A DNA stretch of 64,000 bases from Stomoxys calcitrans (GCF_963082655.1 NC_081553.1:192079732-192143731); one strand, 5' to 3'; positions 10,681-22,320 are shown, counted from the stretch's first letter. Numbers and translations are program-made. The notes: generated by a model not told the origin, from the sequence alone.

Positions 10681-10953
10681 AAAATAAAACACTGCAAAAT
10701 TATATGCCAGTTCTTATTTTGGGAAATCGACTTCTCCTATAAATATGAGAGTACCCTGCCTAGTCTTTGTATGACATCCCTATCCTCTACGTCTAGGTGG
10801 CATTCCGATTTTTTGACATTTCCATAGCATTTCACGCACACATTCATCTATGTGTTTGAATATCATTTTCAAACGGTTCATTTTCTTGTGCAGACATCTC
10901 TTACTACATTTTCCAATTTACCTATATTCAAGGAATAACATTTTCCCTAGAAA

Positions 10954-12466
10954 ATGTACAAAGCCCCAAGCTCTGGCCTCAGGGATCAGCTGAAAAATAA
11001 AGCCGGACATGCCATTTCATCGGATTATCAAACCCATTCAGCAGGGCAAATGGCAAACAAGAATCATATTGGCGGGAGTAGTATTTCAAGCAACCATCAA
11101 AGCCAGCGAAGTACTAATAATAAAAAGGTAGGTACATGATTTCGTTTTGGAGAATAACCAATTTTGCATTTTTTTTTACAGCCACCAGAAATAGTAACCA
11201 AAACAAGTGCTAATAATGTTGGGCAATGTAGCAAATCCTCGTCTACCAATGTTCAGAGGAATGTGCCTTCAACATCCAAAACAACATCGTCGGTAGCAAA
11301 AGTTGAGGGTTGGAGAAAAAATCTACCTTCGGCACAAGCTGCGACTACGGTGGGTAAATCACAAAATAAGGAGAATATATCCGAGACAAACAGTTCAAAT
11401 AAGGAAGAGCACAAGGCGGTAAATTCCAAAGCTGTGGTGGGTGATGCATGGAGGAAGAATGCTGCGCAAGTGCAGACAGGGACAAGTAAAGCAGCAACTT
11501 CTAAGGAAAATAATGCAAAACCTCATGATATGGGCAATGAAAAAGGGACTATCGCAAGTTGCAGTGGTGAAGGAAATAAGAATGGTACGTACATGATGAA
11601 GGATATTTGTTTAAAAAAATCGTGTTTTTTTTAATAATCTACCCATAGAACCAAAAAAGGATAATAAAAAAGTATGGTCTCTGGCAAATTTTGACATCGG
11701 ACGTCCGCTGGGTCGTGGCAAATTTGGTAATGTTTATCTGGCCCGAGAAAAGGAATCAAAATTTGTGGTAGCCCTCAAAGTTTTGTTCAAGCAACAAATA
11801 CATGAATCAAATGTGGAGCATCAGGTACGTCGAGAAATTGAAATACAATCGCATTTGCGACATCCGCACATTCTACGGCTATATGGATATTTTCACGATG
11901 AAGCACGCATATATTTAATATTGGAATATGCTCCAAAGGGTACACTGTTTAAAGAATTGCAATCTCAGCCCTTAAAACGATTCGAGGAACGGCAATCGGC
12001 AATATATATAAAATCGTTAGCCTCTGCTTTGCAGTATCTACATGAAAGAGATGTAATACATCGTGATATAAAACCAGAAAATTTACTACTGGGCCATAAG
12101 GGTGATTTAAAAATAGCCGATTTTGGGTGGTCAGTGCATGAACCACATTCTATGCGCACAACTTTGTGTGGCACCTTGGACTACTTGCCGCCCGAAATGG
12201 TTAAGGGTAAACCACACACAAAGAATGTGGATCTTTGGAGTTTGGGTGTATTATGCTATGAGCTGCTGGTGGGCCGTGCACCTTTTCTGGCTACTGACTA
12301 TGATGGTACATACAAGAAGATAATCACAGTCGATTATAAATTACCCGATCATGTGACAAAAGCTGCAGCCCATTTCATATCGAAGCTATTGGTGCTAAAT
12401 CCCCAACAGCGCTTGCCATTAGACCAAGTGCTTATGCATCCTTGGATATTGGCCCACACTCAGTAG
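10954..12466 (+). CDS. aur: Aurora A-type mitotic Ser/Thr kinase
   Basis: Three exons (10954-11127, 11182-11584, 11649-12466) join in frame at GT-AG sites and give 464 aa. Residues 1-200 are a low-complexity Ser/Thr/Asn/Lys-rich tail with a KEN triplet (about 121-123), a possible APC/C degradation signal. The kinase domain follows: glycine loop LGRGKFGNV (213-221), VALK lysine 236, HRDIKPEN (Asp332), DFGWS (Asp350), activation-loop RTTLCGT with phospho-acceptor Thr364, then LPPE. The [16 protein letters not shown] helix and the C-terminal HPWILAHTQ closely follow Drosophila Aurora A rather than Aurora B. Family role: centrosome maturation, spindle assembly and polarity in mitosis, activated by TPX2-like partners. 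A 5' noncoding exon may exist upstream. The long N-terminus makes it longer than the fly protein as I recall it (about 411 aa). Confidence 0.93.
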
Positions 12467-12898
12467 TGATTGACGTGTTGCATGTTGAACTAACTGATTG
12501 ACTGATATATATTAAACATACCACAATATTTCATTATTAATTTATCAATTTTTTTGTGAGTGCCATCATCATTGTAACACACGCACGCACACCAACCTTA
12601 TAATTTTAATTGTTAATTTCTCTATTTGCTATGTTTTTTCTATGTTTCAAAGAACAATTATTTTTTTATAAATTTATTTAAGTTTTCTTTTAATTAGATT
12701 TCAATAAAATTACATATGAAAAAAAAAATAAGAACGATGGTGTGAAAAAAATTAAAATATCTTAATTTAATATACATGCATGCCTACATAAGACATGTCT
12801 TGTAGAGAGGATTTTGTTTTTATTTTAAATAATAATTTTGCAAGACATTTGAAAGTTACATTGTGTTTGTTCCAAGGCCAAATTTATACGGAATTCTC
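12467..12898. other. aurora 3' flank
   Basis: AT-rich 3' flank with aataaa-class poly(A) signals (for example tcaataaaat near 12,701). No coding sequence was recognised. Confidence 0.5.
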
Positions 12899-13092
12899 TT
12901 ACAACAATGAAGAGTCCTTTACAAAAGTACTTTGTTGCACATTAGCATTATCACAGTAATAGAAGCAATAGCAATCTTTGCTGAATCGGATATAATATAG
13001 TCCCTCAAATCCTAAACAAATGGCAATGATTGTATAGATAATACCGAAAAGTAATGAAGTAAATTCGAAAAATGCAAAAATAATTTTGACAA
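12899..13092 (-). CDS. Terminal exon of an unidentified membrane protein gene
   Basis: On the minus strand an acceptor (tttttactttag) opens a 194-nt exon that reads 64 codons to a TAA at 12899-12901 after a 2-nt phase. It encodes a hydrophobic segment (FTSLLFGIIYTIIAICLGF), then a short tail rich in Cys/Tyr (DCYCFYYC), ending DSSLL. The last five residues fit the DXXLL sorting motif bound by GGA adaptors; the Cys cluster could be palmitoylated. An in-frame stop lies just upstream of the acceptor, so the open frame fits an exon rather than a stand-alone ORF. Upstream exons were not located, perhaps because repeats fill 14-18 kb. I do not recognise the family. Confidence 0.45.
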
Positions 13093-13816
13093 CTAAAGTA
13101 AAAATGGTTATTCAATTAGGGCTTCTGTGTAGTAAGCCCAAGAAACATGTGATGGATTACATCATACGATGCAATCGGCATGGTAGAGAGCTAAGCTATA
13201 TATCATACATTATTCAAACCCTTCAAATTTGTTGCAGCAACCAACAGCCTATTGTTGTTATAAATTAAAAAAACAACTCAAGGAACTTGATTAAAGCCAC
13301 TACTGTTTTCCCATATGGTAATTTACTATGTATGGATGTTGTGGTTTGTTCTTGATTTCACATGTGAGGCTTAAGTAAAACCTTTCACTGGAGCGGCTCT
13401 TTCCTCTCTTCGCAGGAAAAAGGATCCTTTGTATATATTTTGGTGTGCCATATTCTTGGAGATCAGTTGATTTGAAGTGAGTTCCAAGCTACTATGGTGT
13501 TGACTCACGTGTTCGCAAAAACTACTAATTTTTTGGGTGCATTAAATGTAAGAGTAAGTCCAAGACCAGTGTGTTATGAATGATTTGCTGTCACTGCTGG
13601 GGAACGTAGCCATAAATGCTAGCGTCATAAGTCTTAAAAGTATGTAAATATGAAATTAAAAAAATCACACAGTAAATACATTCGATGAGAAGGGCAAATG
13701 AATAATATCTTAATACTAGATATAAGCCTATACTTAAAATATAAATTATATTCGATAATAGTTTTCCAAATTGTTGTTACAAGTTGTGTGTGTATGTGTG
13801 TGTAGGTGCATATATT
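13093..13816. other. No further exon recognised
   Basis: AT-rich sequence between the two candidate terminal exons, with a GT-rich microsatellite near 13,785-13,805. No other exon is convincing. Confidence 0.4.
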
Positions 13817-13872
13817 CTAATGCCGTATAGCTTTGTCAGCTTTTTTGCGGGCCGATGGATTCGAGTAATCAT
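13817..13872 (-). CDS. Possible alternative terminal exon of the same minus-strand gene
   Basis: After an acceptor reading gttttcttacag, a 56-nt stretch in the same phase (2 nt completing a codon) reads DYSNPSARKKADKAIRH to a TAG at 13817-13819. The composition (basic, no stop for 18 codons) looks coding, and the shared phase with 12899-13092 fits mutually exclusive last exons. The product is unknown. It could instead be the last exon of a separate gene. Confidence 0.4.
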
Positions 13873-14194
13873 CTGTAAGAAAACAAAAAATAAAACAAAG
13901 TAAAGTTTAAAGATATATTACTGGAGGGTAGAGACTTGTTGGAACTAGAATATGTAGACTGTTAATCAAAATGATTCAAAAGCAAACTCGATACAAAGGG
14001 TATTGAGGAGTTAATCTAATTGAACCAAGAACATTATTAAAGAATCTATTTTTTGATTACAGAAAAGAAAAAAACCACACAAGCCTAAGCCATTAAAAGT
14101 CAAATCAATTTCAATAAACTCTTGCTACTCACATAATCACTAATAGTTTTCTAATCTATGTCCCTAAGTTGGTTCAAGTCCAGTATCATACAGG

Positions 14195-14710
14195 GTGCGC
14201 CAGAGAAACTTAATTGGCATCGTTGAAAAAAACATCCGAACAGTGAGTTGGAAGGGGAGGGGGTCATGTGGTGGCGCATCTGGAGTGGGAAGCTTCTAGT
14301 TTGTTTCTCTCTTCCGTCAATTGCCATCATGTACCGGTCTAGGGAGCAGTGGGTCTTCGCCGTCGAGAGCTTCCTTGTCAAGGGTCTCTCACTTGTTGCT
14401 AGCAACGTGCCTTCCGCGTTCGCTTTGAAATTCCCTCTCACAGACTCGTTCCTGGCCGTAATTCGATTCTGTCATGGATTCACTCATTTCGTGAGTGTGG
14501 AAGTGTCGCTTAACCCAGAAATGGACTTCGACGGATCATCAGAACTCCGGAAAATGTCGAAAGAGCTAGGCAGTCTGTTTTGCGTTCTTCCCTGCGTTCG
14601 GCTCCCAAAGCACGCAGATGCTATGGGAATTTCTGACTCCACTGTTCGACAAATCCTCACTTAAGACCTTAAATTTCATCCCTACAAATTGGCTGTTGTC
14701 CATAAATTAG
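14195..14710 (+). mobile_element. Remnant of a Tc1/mariner-superfamily transposon (HTH region)
   Basis: A plus-strand frame starts near MYRSREQWVFAVESFLVKG and ends in MGISDSTVRQILT. After one stop it continues DLKFHPYKLAVVHKL. This order (REQ..F.VESF N-terminus, then an S.STV..IL helix-turn-helix, then HPYKL) is typical of insect transposase N-terminal regions. No catalytic DDE part follows, so it is a truncated relic. Confidence 0.5.
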
Positions 14711-15480
14711 GTTAGGATAGGTTGAAAAGAGGGTGCGGATATTAACCCACTCCATGCCACTATGACTATACACCTTAGCTTGTAATCGGCTTGTTGTGCG
14801 CTCTTAATACTAAAAAGTAGCCTCGAAAAAGAAAATTTAAGTTAGAAATTCTGTGCTACTTGATCCCCTTCTTACACTCCAAAACTGGTCGTGACCGTCC
14901 TGGTTGTTATTGCCTTGATGGCCAATTCACTGTCCGTAAAAACGTGCACACTCAACGTACTCGCGTTAACACCACATCACCTCACGCTTTCCGTGGTCGC
15001 CCGTAGCTCTGCCTGCAGAATCGTATTATGGTCAGGCAGTCGAAAACAGATCTCAGTCGCCGGGTTCTGTAGTAGACCACCATGGCCATTCTGCCCTCTA
15101 GCTTTGATTCATCTGAATAGCATGATCTCCCAAATGGCAATACCAGAGTTCCGTCAATCCACGACTTTGCCTCTGGCAGCAGTGTCTTGCACTTGACCTC
15201 AAGCTGCAACTCAGGTATCCGATCGGAAACCTCTTCTAATTCATTCATAGAACCTTCTCAGTACGTTCCTGAATGTGACACTTCTAATTAAGTTTTCTGT
15301 TCAAAATCACTCCTAAGTATTTGACCTTGTCAGATATCGAAATCGTACTATTAAGGAAACGCAATGTGTCAAATTGGTCGACCTTCGTTTTACTCGTGAA
15401 TAGGCAGATAAGTCTTTTCTGGGTTAACATCGAGTCCCATAGGTTTAGCCCAGTCGTATGCCATCTGCCAGACACTTTCA
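14700..15480 (-). mobile_element. RNase H-bearing non-LTR retrotransposon remnant, minus strand
   Basis: At 14,700-14,830 the 3'-tail motif (ggttgaaaagagggtgcgg, then actccatgccac) lies next to a minus-strand reading with WIDGTLVLPFGRSCYSDESK and YYRTRRLRSVF near 15,060-15,170. That is the start of an RNase H domain (the usual CYTDGSK core, here mutated). Minus-strand 15,284-15,475 resembles a preceding RT C-terminal piece (KTKVDQFDTLRF, KVKYLGVILNRKLN). Stops and deletions make it nonfunctional. Confidence 0.5.
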
Positions 15481-15536
15481 GCCCTTCTGCATAGCTGATA
15501 CCGATCCTTACCTACGAATCAGCTATGCAGAAGGGC
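15481..15536. repeat. Perfect 19-bp inverted repeat
   Basis: Arms gcccttctgcatagctgat (15,481-15,499) and its exact complement (15,518-15,536) flank an 18-nt spacer. It lies at the edge of the decayed retroelement. Confidence 0.85.
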
Positions 15537-15949
15537 CCAAGTTAAATACTTCACAATTGTAGTCTGAAAATGTTTCTTGATGTTCTCAGCTGCAATTGCA
15601 ATCACGGACAATCAGCAGTATCGAGTGGAGAGTCTCAGCGACAAGACTACTTGGAGGCACTAGAGGACGAAAACCCAGATACGTGCGAACTGGGATCTGT
15701 TTAGGAAATCCCTAAATAAGTAAATGAGCGAGGTGAAGTTGTCCAAGAGAACGTAACCACTATGTTTTTGCGACTCGATAGAGCGAGCAAATGAATCTTT
15801 CATGTTGCGCAGGGTTTTCTCTTAGTATCCTCTTGGAAGAAGAGGAGAGAATGCTCCCTTAGGAGCATTTTAAGAGACGTTCGAGCTACTGATTGCGACT
15901 CACTTTTCATTCATAATCGAAGAGTAGACGTATCCATATGGCACCGTTG
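15537..15949. other. Repeat debris, no gene
   Basis: Includes a short scrap of the 337-bp retroposon family near 15,590-15,645 (cggacaatcagcagtatcg, then tggagagtctcagcg). The rest is unassigned. Confidence 0.4.
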
Positions 15950-16276
15950 TTTTACAACATAGTGCCCAGTCCCTGTCTTTGCTTCCGGATATGATAACAG
16001 ATGGGATCGTTGTATAGGCGGTCAATTCCCATTCCGGTCTATACGACCGATTGCCGCGGGAACATGATGCCAATGGGTAATTTAAGGGAGCCAATAACTC
16101 GCCTTGTCATATCGAGCATCATAGGCACTCAGTATTTATGCAAGAGCCGGTTCCACCCGGCCTCTCACTGAGATTACCGCTCGATACCGCTGATTGTTCG
16201 CGACTGCAGTTTCAGCTACTCCGATTGGAGCACAGAGTGCCAGCCTGTGTGGTGCTTATAGTTTGACCGTGCCGGG
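15950..16276 (-). mobile_element. 337-bp-class (CAA)n-tailed retroposon, minus orientation
   Basis: Contains gccaataactcgccttgtca, ggcactcagtatttatgcaa and an end reading accgtgccggg. These match the family in reverse orientation. The CAA-tail side is poorly preserved. Confidence 0.55.
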
Positions 16277-16319
16277 GGAACTGAATTGCACTCTACTCCT
16301 GTCGCAATTCAATAGGAAA

Positions 16320-16572
16320 GTGTTGGAGTTGAGTGTTTAGGCCGAGGACAATACACAGAATATTAACGGCCGTGTTTCGGCAGATTTTAATCTATGGATG
16401 TCTGGTGTGGGAGCGGGCTCTGGACAAATGTGATCTCCGCAATATAACCGATAAGGTACAAGTTATAGCAGCAGTGCTTATTTTTGCAACAAGGAGTGAT
16501 CCGCTGATTGCTATGTTCAACCCAAGGCCTTCACGGACGATGGAAGTTAGGTTAGGTTTAGATGAGTTGTGG
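16320..16572 (+). mobile_element. Non-LTR retrotransposon RT C-terminal fragment
   Basis: Reads RPRTIHRILTAVFRQILIYG then CLVWERALDKCD, the conserved post-palm region of I/Jockey-like reverse transcriptases (usual core Y.AVVRP.L.YGC.VW). Truncated on both sides and abutting a SINE. Confidence 0.55.
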
Positions 16573-16873
16573 TTGCAAATGCAAATTTGCCCATGAACAT
16601 TCCATTAAGGAACTAGGGCAAACTTCTTACAAATTAATAAGTGCTGTTCGATTCAATTTTAAGCTCAATGATAAGGGACCTCCTTTTTATAGCCGAGTCC
16701 GAACGGCGTGCCGTAGAGCGACACCTCTTTGGGGAGAAGTTTTTACAAAGCAAAGCACCTCACAAATGTCGCCAGCATTAAGAGCGGATAACCACCGCTG
16801 AAAAATTGTCTGATTTTCCTGCCAGGATTCGAACCCAAGCATTCAGCGTCAAAGGCGGGAAAGCTAAGTTTTG
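16573..16873 (-). mobile_element. tRNA-type SINE, minus orientation
   Basis: Full-length copy. The right end carries the tRNA-like head in reverse (ccaggattcgaacccaag as the B box). The body has ggcgtgccgtagagcgacac and ggataaccaccgctgaaaa. The left end is the tail (tgcaaatttgcccatgaac). Confidence 0.65.
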
Positions 16874-17040
16874 TCTATCAAAGGGATTTTCAGATTTTTC
16901 GAGAGGGTAACGTCATTGCCTACTCGTATAAGGTCTTCATCAAAATGGGCAGCCTATTTATCTATACTATTACGAAACTCGTTCAGTAAGCGTTGAGGAA
17001 ACTGTGTGGGTGAGCGAGGCCAAAGGCCTAAGCGTAAACA

Positions 17041-17146
17041 GACGGTTGTACGAACCAGATTGACCCGATGAAGTCCTTCATTGGTAAGGGCAGCCGCCTC
17101 AGTGTACAATACACTGCTACAAAAATAACAACAAAAACAACAACCT
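17041..17146 (+). mobile_element. Short (CAA)n-tailed retroposon
   Basis: Carries gacggttgtacgaaccag, gcagccgcctcagtgtaca and a caa-rich tail. Same family as 6,088-6,190. Confidence 0.5.
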
Positions 17147-17149
17147 AAG

Positions 17150-17850
17150 CATAAACCCCCGAAACAATGGTAGTACTTTTTACAATGGAGGCGAAAGCTG
17201 ACTGTTTTTAAGAAACTTGTCCTATATTGGGAAGAACTACCGCTCTCACTTGAGTCCTAGTACCTGGTCGGGATTGTTGAACAGAGACTACGCTGGAGAA
17301 GGAACTTCAGGGAAAGGGGACTGAATGTGCTCTCCTACTGTCGAAACTTCGGAGAAAGGAGTTGGGAGTATACTGGATGTTTACGTTAGTAATTCGGATG
17401 ATTCTCACGTAAGGATGCCTGGTGTTCGAGTAGGTATGTAAGGACCTTCATCGAACCATTGAGGGTTTGCTGGGATTGAGGCGGCCGAAGAGCTGGATCG
17501 CTCTTGAACGTAGATCATGCTACGGAATCAGTGAAACTTTCCCCGCGAATGACGCGAAGATTTGTTACTGTGTGTTGCATAGTGGCAAAGACCTTTTGGA
17601 AACAGGACATCTGTTATACGGGGGATGTAAAAGCATTATCTCGAGCAGCTGATAGGTATATATAGGCTAGTCATTGCAATCTCAGAACTTTGACTTTAAA
17701 ATAAACACAGGGAGAGGCGGAATTATGCAGTTTGTGTGGTGACGAGGAGTAGTTGGAGACAGTCGAAAACCTTGTATGTGAGTGCCTCGCAATTGCGAGA
17801 AAATACAGGATAATTGGTTTCCGTGCCTGCATTATCTATACGCACTTAGC
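17150..17850 (+). mobile_element. Non-LTR retrotransposon C-terminal remnant
   Basis: Broken plus-strand frames give LCSLCGDEE then ETVENLVCECLAIARKYRI near 17,735-17,820. This is the Cys-His tail that follows RNase H in insect non-LTR elements. Upstream sequence is eroded. Confidence 0.5.
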
Positions 17851-18443
17851 CCAAAGATCACAGACTTTTCTATCAGGATTAAATTTTTCCATAGAACAAT
17901 GAGCGAACACAAATTCGATTTCAAATGACTTGGCATATCAAAGTCACTTTTTATACTATTCAAGTAGCCGTTTAGCAAATAGAAAATCATATCTTTATAA
18001 AAGCGTAAAGCTGTTAACTTTAGGACACGGCCCCTTATAGTCTTCATATTCCAAAAGTCACATAAGAATATTGCAGGTTACTGTTAATAATCTAATACAA
18101 ACTTATACGTAATTATACGGAATATCATGAATCATAAAAACATTTAGGTGCGAAGAAAAGTTAGAGGTGCCAAATAATCAAATATCTGCCTATTTCTTTA
18201 TCATTTATCGACTTAACATAAACCCATAAAAAAATAAAAATTAATTTATAAATTCATAAAGATGTTTTTTTAGTAAACTGTCTAGTTTTTTCATCGTTAT
18301 TTTTAGGCTTTCTATGCCTTGAGTTTCAAATAAAAACATGAATTTTATATGACCAAGAATTTATGTGCAATAAATGAAATGAATAGTTAAATGAAATAAA
18401 ATCGTATATATGTACATATTAAAAATAATAAAAAAAAAAACAT
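17851..18443. other. No gene recognised
   Basis: AT-rich. A 71-codon minus-strand ORF at 17,832-18,047 has no recognised motif, and I do not call it a gene. The right part is probably 3' UTR of the Golgi protein gene, with taataaaaaaaaaaac-like runs near 18,427. Confidence 0.4.
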
Positions 18444-20882
18444 TTAATAAATTTTACCATCATCGTCTTCTTCTAAAGCACCACCTTCGCCTTCATCTAA
18501 ACGCAAGCCATCTGCAAATTCTTTGCCTTGATCCTCGGCTACTTCATTTTTTAGATTCTCCAATAATTGTTGATTATGCTTCACAGCAATATCTCCAGCT
18601 GCAGCACCGCCCTCAACTTCGTTATCGCCGGCCAAGAGGCCAGCTTCATCATCATCATTATTTACATTATCCTTGGGATGCTTTGCCGCATCATTGTCGG
18701 CATCAAAGAAATTGTTATCTTCATCATGGGGTAGATTGGAGTCATCGTTAATGTTGTCATTAACCTCATGGGCTCCAAAATCAAAATTATTATTTGGTGG
18801 AGCCTTTAATGCTGAAGCTTTTGGCTGGTTCAAATCGCCGGCATCATCGTTTTTAGACTGTTCATTGTTGGTTTTCTGTAATAAATCTTCAAAGTTTTCC
18901 GGATAAGGGGCCACATTTTCGGGCAGTTTTTTCTGATTTGGAGGCAAAGCTAAAGGTGGTGAATTGCTTGTGCTGCTGCTGCTGCTGCTTTTGCCTGCAC
19001 CATTGCGAGCATTAGCTGAAGTGGCATTTGAAGCTGCTGCAGCAACCATTTGGGGTTCGGACTTTGTTGCAGGCGAAGAAGTTTTGTGCTTCGGGGCTCC
19101 CAGAGGTGCCACTTGATTTTTATTTTCTTCCACAGCAGGTTTTTGAACTACATTTGCTGCTTCCTCTTCTTCAGGAATTCTTTTAACTGGTTTGGGTACA
19201 ATCTGAAAATTTTCAACGGAATTTAGAATTAAACTACCATTATAATGTTTTGTTATCAAGGGCTTAAACATTGCATTAGTATTTGTTAATTCTATATCTT
19301 GTTTAGTAGTTGCGGTTATTTTTTTGTTCTCTTCAAAATCCACTGGATTAATGGGTGTTATCTCCTGATGTGTACCACCACCACCACCACCTTCACCCAT
19401 ATTATTAGTTCTACTATTATTAGTTGTGTTTACCGTTATACGGTAAACGCCATCACTCACTGGCTCCTGTAGATTAAACGTTTTTTGGCTTGTACTGGGA
19501 TTGTTATTATCGGAAATATTGGGTTTGGGAACAACGGGATTCCTTTGCATTTCCTTTGATTTCAAATCGCACTGCGATTCGTATTGTTTTAGTTGTTGCT
19601 CCAACACTTTTACGCGTTCCAACTGTTGATGTGTATCTTTGGTTGAGATCAATTCTTCTAATCGTGATTTTTCTCGTTCTGCAGCATCATATTTTTCCTA
19701 AAAAATTAAAAAAAAAAAAAATATATGCACACTTGAATTTTTTCTTATTGAAGGTGATGCACTAACCTTCCACAAATAAACTTCTCCAGATTTATTGGAT
19801 TTCTCTTTTTTCAATTCGGACTTTAGTGATTGTACTTTGCTTTCCAAGCCATTAATGTTATCCAAATTTTGCCGGTTCGATTTTATATTTGCCTCTTTTA
19901 AATCCTTGTGTTTGCTTTGCAACAATTTGTGGGCTTGCTCCAATTTCTCATAATTCATTTGTGCCTCCACCTGTTCTTTCTGATATTTTTCGTCAAGGTT
20001 TTTTATTTTTTGTTCAAGATTACGCTTGGTTTCCAGAAATTCGGTACGTTCGCGCTCCTGATTCTTTTCCAAATGAATCTTTTGTTCGACCAAGGCTTAA
20101 AGAAAATGAAAAAAAAACACACATTGTTAGACCTCCACCTGTTCCATGTCACTTAGAATGACTTTCCTAACTTAAGTTAAAATCCTTCACAAATGCTATA
20201 CATTATGGCCCTTATGGGGATACATTGTTTGATGCAAACAAAACCCACTTTCCATCATTTATGTCAACTATAGTACTCCATTGCTTTCAAATAAATACTG
20301 TCTAATTTCTGTAATTGTATTATTGCATTCCTATGTCCCGAATTTTTTTCTATAATTTATTTGTTGGCGGAGTCAAATGACTCTCATATTGCCAGGGTAT
20401 CCAGTTAATAAATTAAAACATAAATGATAGGGTATCCAGTTTCTTTGTAAATGATCTCTTGATATCTAACGATATAAAATTAACACCTATTGAAAAAAAA
20501 CACACGAATACACTGTTATGTGTAACTGTACATAAATAAACGACCAAGCTTTAAAAAAACATCATACTGTAGCCCCGCGGCCAGTAAAATGAAAATACAG
20601 TTATGTGTAACTGTAACAACACAACGAGGACTCCACACAGATGCGACATCAACGCAATATAAGGATTGGTAGTTAATTTTCCCTCTTTCTTTAAAACTTA
20701 CTTGTAAGCCGTTCATTTAGGGCTTCCTGCTGCTTCTCACATCGCAGGCGCTCTTCTCTTGATTCATCCAATTGTATCTGGGAGCTGTGAAAGATGGCCA
20801 CCATTCCAACCATAAGGACCAATATGCAAACACACACAAGGTATCTGCATCGCCCTGTTCGGGCGAAACGTGTACCACTCAT
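18444..20882 (-). CDS. Golgi type II membrane protein, GOLM1/GOLM2/GOLIM4-like
   Basis: Three minus-strand exons (20702-20882, 19767-20095, 18444-19697) join in frame to 587 aa. The ATG at 20882 gives MSGTRFARTGRCRY; the open frame extends upstream without an ATG. Residues 14-31 form a single membrane anchor just after a short basic N-terminus, a type II topology. From about 35 to 200 there is a charged coiled coil (ERLRCEKQQEALNERL, KNLDEKYQKEQVEAQ). The C-terminal half is low complexity with acidic stretches (DAGDLNQPK, NNDDDEAGLL) and ends LEEDDDGKIY. This architecture is that of the Golgi membrane proteins GP73/CASC4/GPP130, lumenal coiled-coil proteins of cis/medial Golgi trafficking. 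Which paralogue is not resolvable by eye. It is divergent from ASCC2. Confidence 0.7.
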
Positions 20883-21566
20883 CTTCCTTTTATCCAGCTT
20901 TATAAATTGCACCAACTTGTAGCTTTTAAAAAAACAATTGCATAAAATTCTTTTATTTTTTTAATTTAATTTCAGAGAAAAACTTTTCAACTATCTGTTC
21001 TCTGTAGTAATCTCATCAGCTGTTAAATGACATTCATATTAGGGAGTTCTTACTAAACGAAGCATTGCGAAACTTATGATAATTTGTAGTTCAACATAAC
21101 GGTTGTACTCGTTTATTGGTCAACGCGCATTTTATTTTGATGCTAAAGCTCAGTATGCACCTCTGGCGAAATTTTTATTACTATTGTATAAAATCCAAAA
21201 CAGAATTTGTTAGTTTTGTTTTTGAGCGTTACGTTGAAGAATGGAAATTTGCAAACAAATCCCACAAAAGCAACACGCAAAATTTAAAGAATTTTCAACG
21301 TTGACGACTGATCGATCGTTCCGTGTTGCTTTAGGTGAAGAAGTGTTTTTAGGCGTCAAAGTTAAAAATTGTTTTACTTTTTAATGGTTCCCAGGAGTCA
21401 CTTGCGAAAACATAATGTGGCGAGGCCCCATGACCATTATAAAGGATGTCAAATCGGCCGATTGAAAATGTCATCAAATAGGAGAAAACGTAAACAAAGA
21501 ATGTATGTAAAAAGAGATACGTTGACGTCCTCAATACCAAGTACTGCCAAAAATTAAAAAAAAAAA
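20883..21566. other. Shared upstream region of the Golgi protein gene and ASCC2
   Basis: Between divergent genes. No TATA box is obvious, and short ORFs here look incidental. Expected to hold both promoters, but I see no specific site. Confidence 0.4.
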
Positions 21567-22175
21567 TTGCATGGTGGGTAGTGTACCGTAAACAGTTGAG
21601 TACAATTTTTTCTCGCGAAGTGCACTATCTTTCAACGAGTTTTGGTTGTGTATGTGTATTAAAGTTTAGAGCTATAACACACACATGCAACGAAAAATGG
21701 TGCATACTAATAATATACACAAAATTAGAGTTGCACTAATCACTGATTTTGACAGATTGTGCTCTCAATATTTTGTTGTTGGGCAACTGTCACTACCTGT
21801 AAATGAATATATATTTGTTGGTACTATATTGGGTTTTCGCGGTGAAACTCCATATAAAAATAGTGAGCGTAAATGTTGATGAAAAGTTTTCATTTCGCTA
21901 TAACATGTTTTTTCATCTAGGGGAACTTTAAATTTCACGACGCCCAAAAAGAGCAAAACCACTGTCGCTGCGCAGCAAGTCGTTTCTTACGTAAAATAAA
22001 TGCGATCGCGTTTATTTGTTACTAGTTCGCTCCATTTTTTATTGTTTCTGTGTATTATGGTTCTTGAGTATAATACACACACACACACAACCAAAACTCG
22101 TTGACAGATAGTGCATTTCGCGAGGAAGATATGTATCCAGCTGTTTACGGTACACTTCTACCTGGTAGTTGTGTC
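21567..22175. mobile_element. Foldback/MITE-like element upstream of ASCC2
   Basis: The left part (about 21,580-21,665) has gtgtaccgtaaacagttg, gaagtgcactatct and caacgagttttggttgtg. The right part (about 22,085-22,160) is its inverse (cacaaccaaaactcgttgac, cagctgtttacggtacac). Arms are about 80-100 bp with mismatches around a spacer of roughly 400 bp. No coding capacity was recognised. Target duplication is unclear. Confidence 0.6.
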
Positions 22176-22320
22176 ATGGTACCAACCTTTACTGAAAACC
22201 CATCCGACCAAATTTGATAGAAAAAACTAAGAACGGCAACACTGGACATATTTTTCTTGTTGGAAAAGTATATTTCAGCTGATAGGGCTGTGTAGATTTT
22301 ATTTTCCAAATATAATTAAA

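Noticed and set aside
11949..12323. Antisense and out-of-frame ORFs within the aurora kinase domain
   Set aside because: Shadows of the conserved kinase frame, which has all catalytic motifs.
14151..14441. Minus-strand 96-codon ORF
   Set aside because: The plus strand of the same region carries recognisable transposase N-terminal motifs.
18410..18906. Plus-strand ORFs opposite the Golgi protein gene
   Set aside because: Their open frames mirror low-complexity Asp/Asn/Ala codons on the coding strand.
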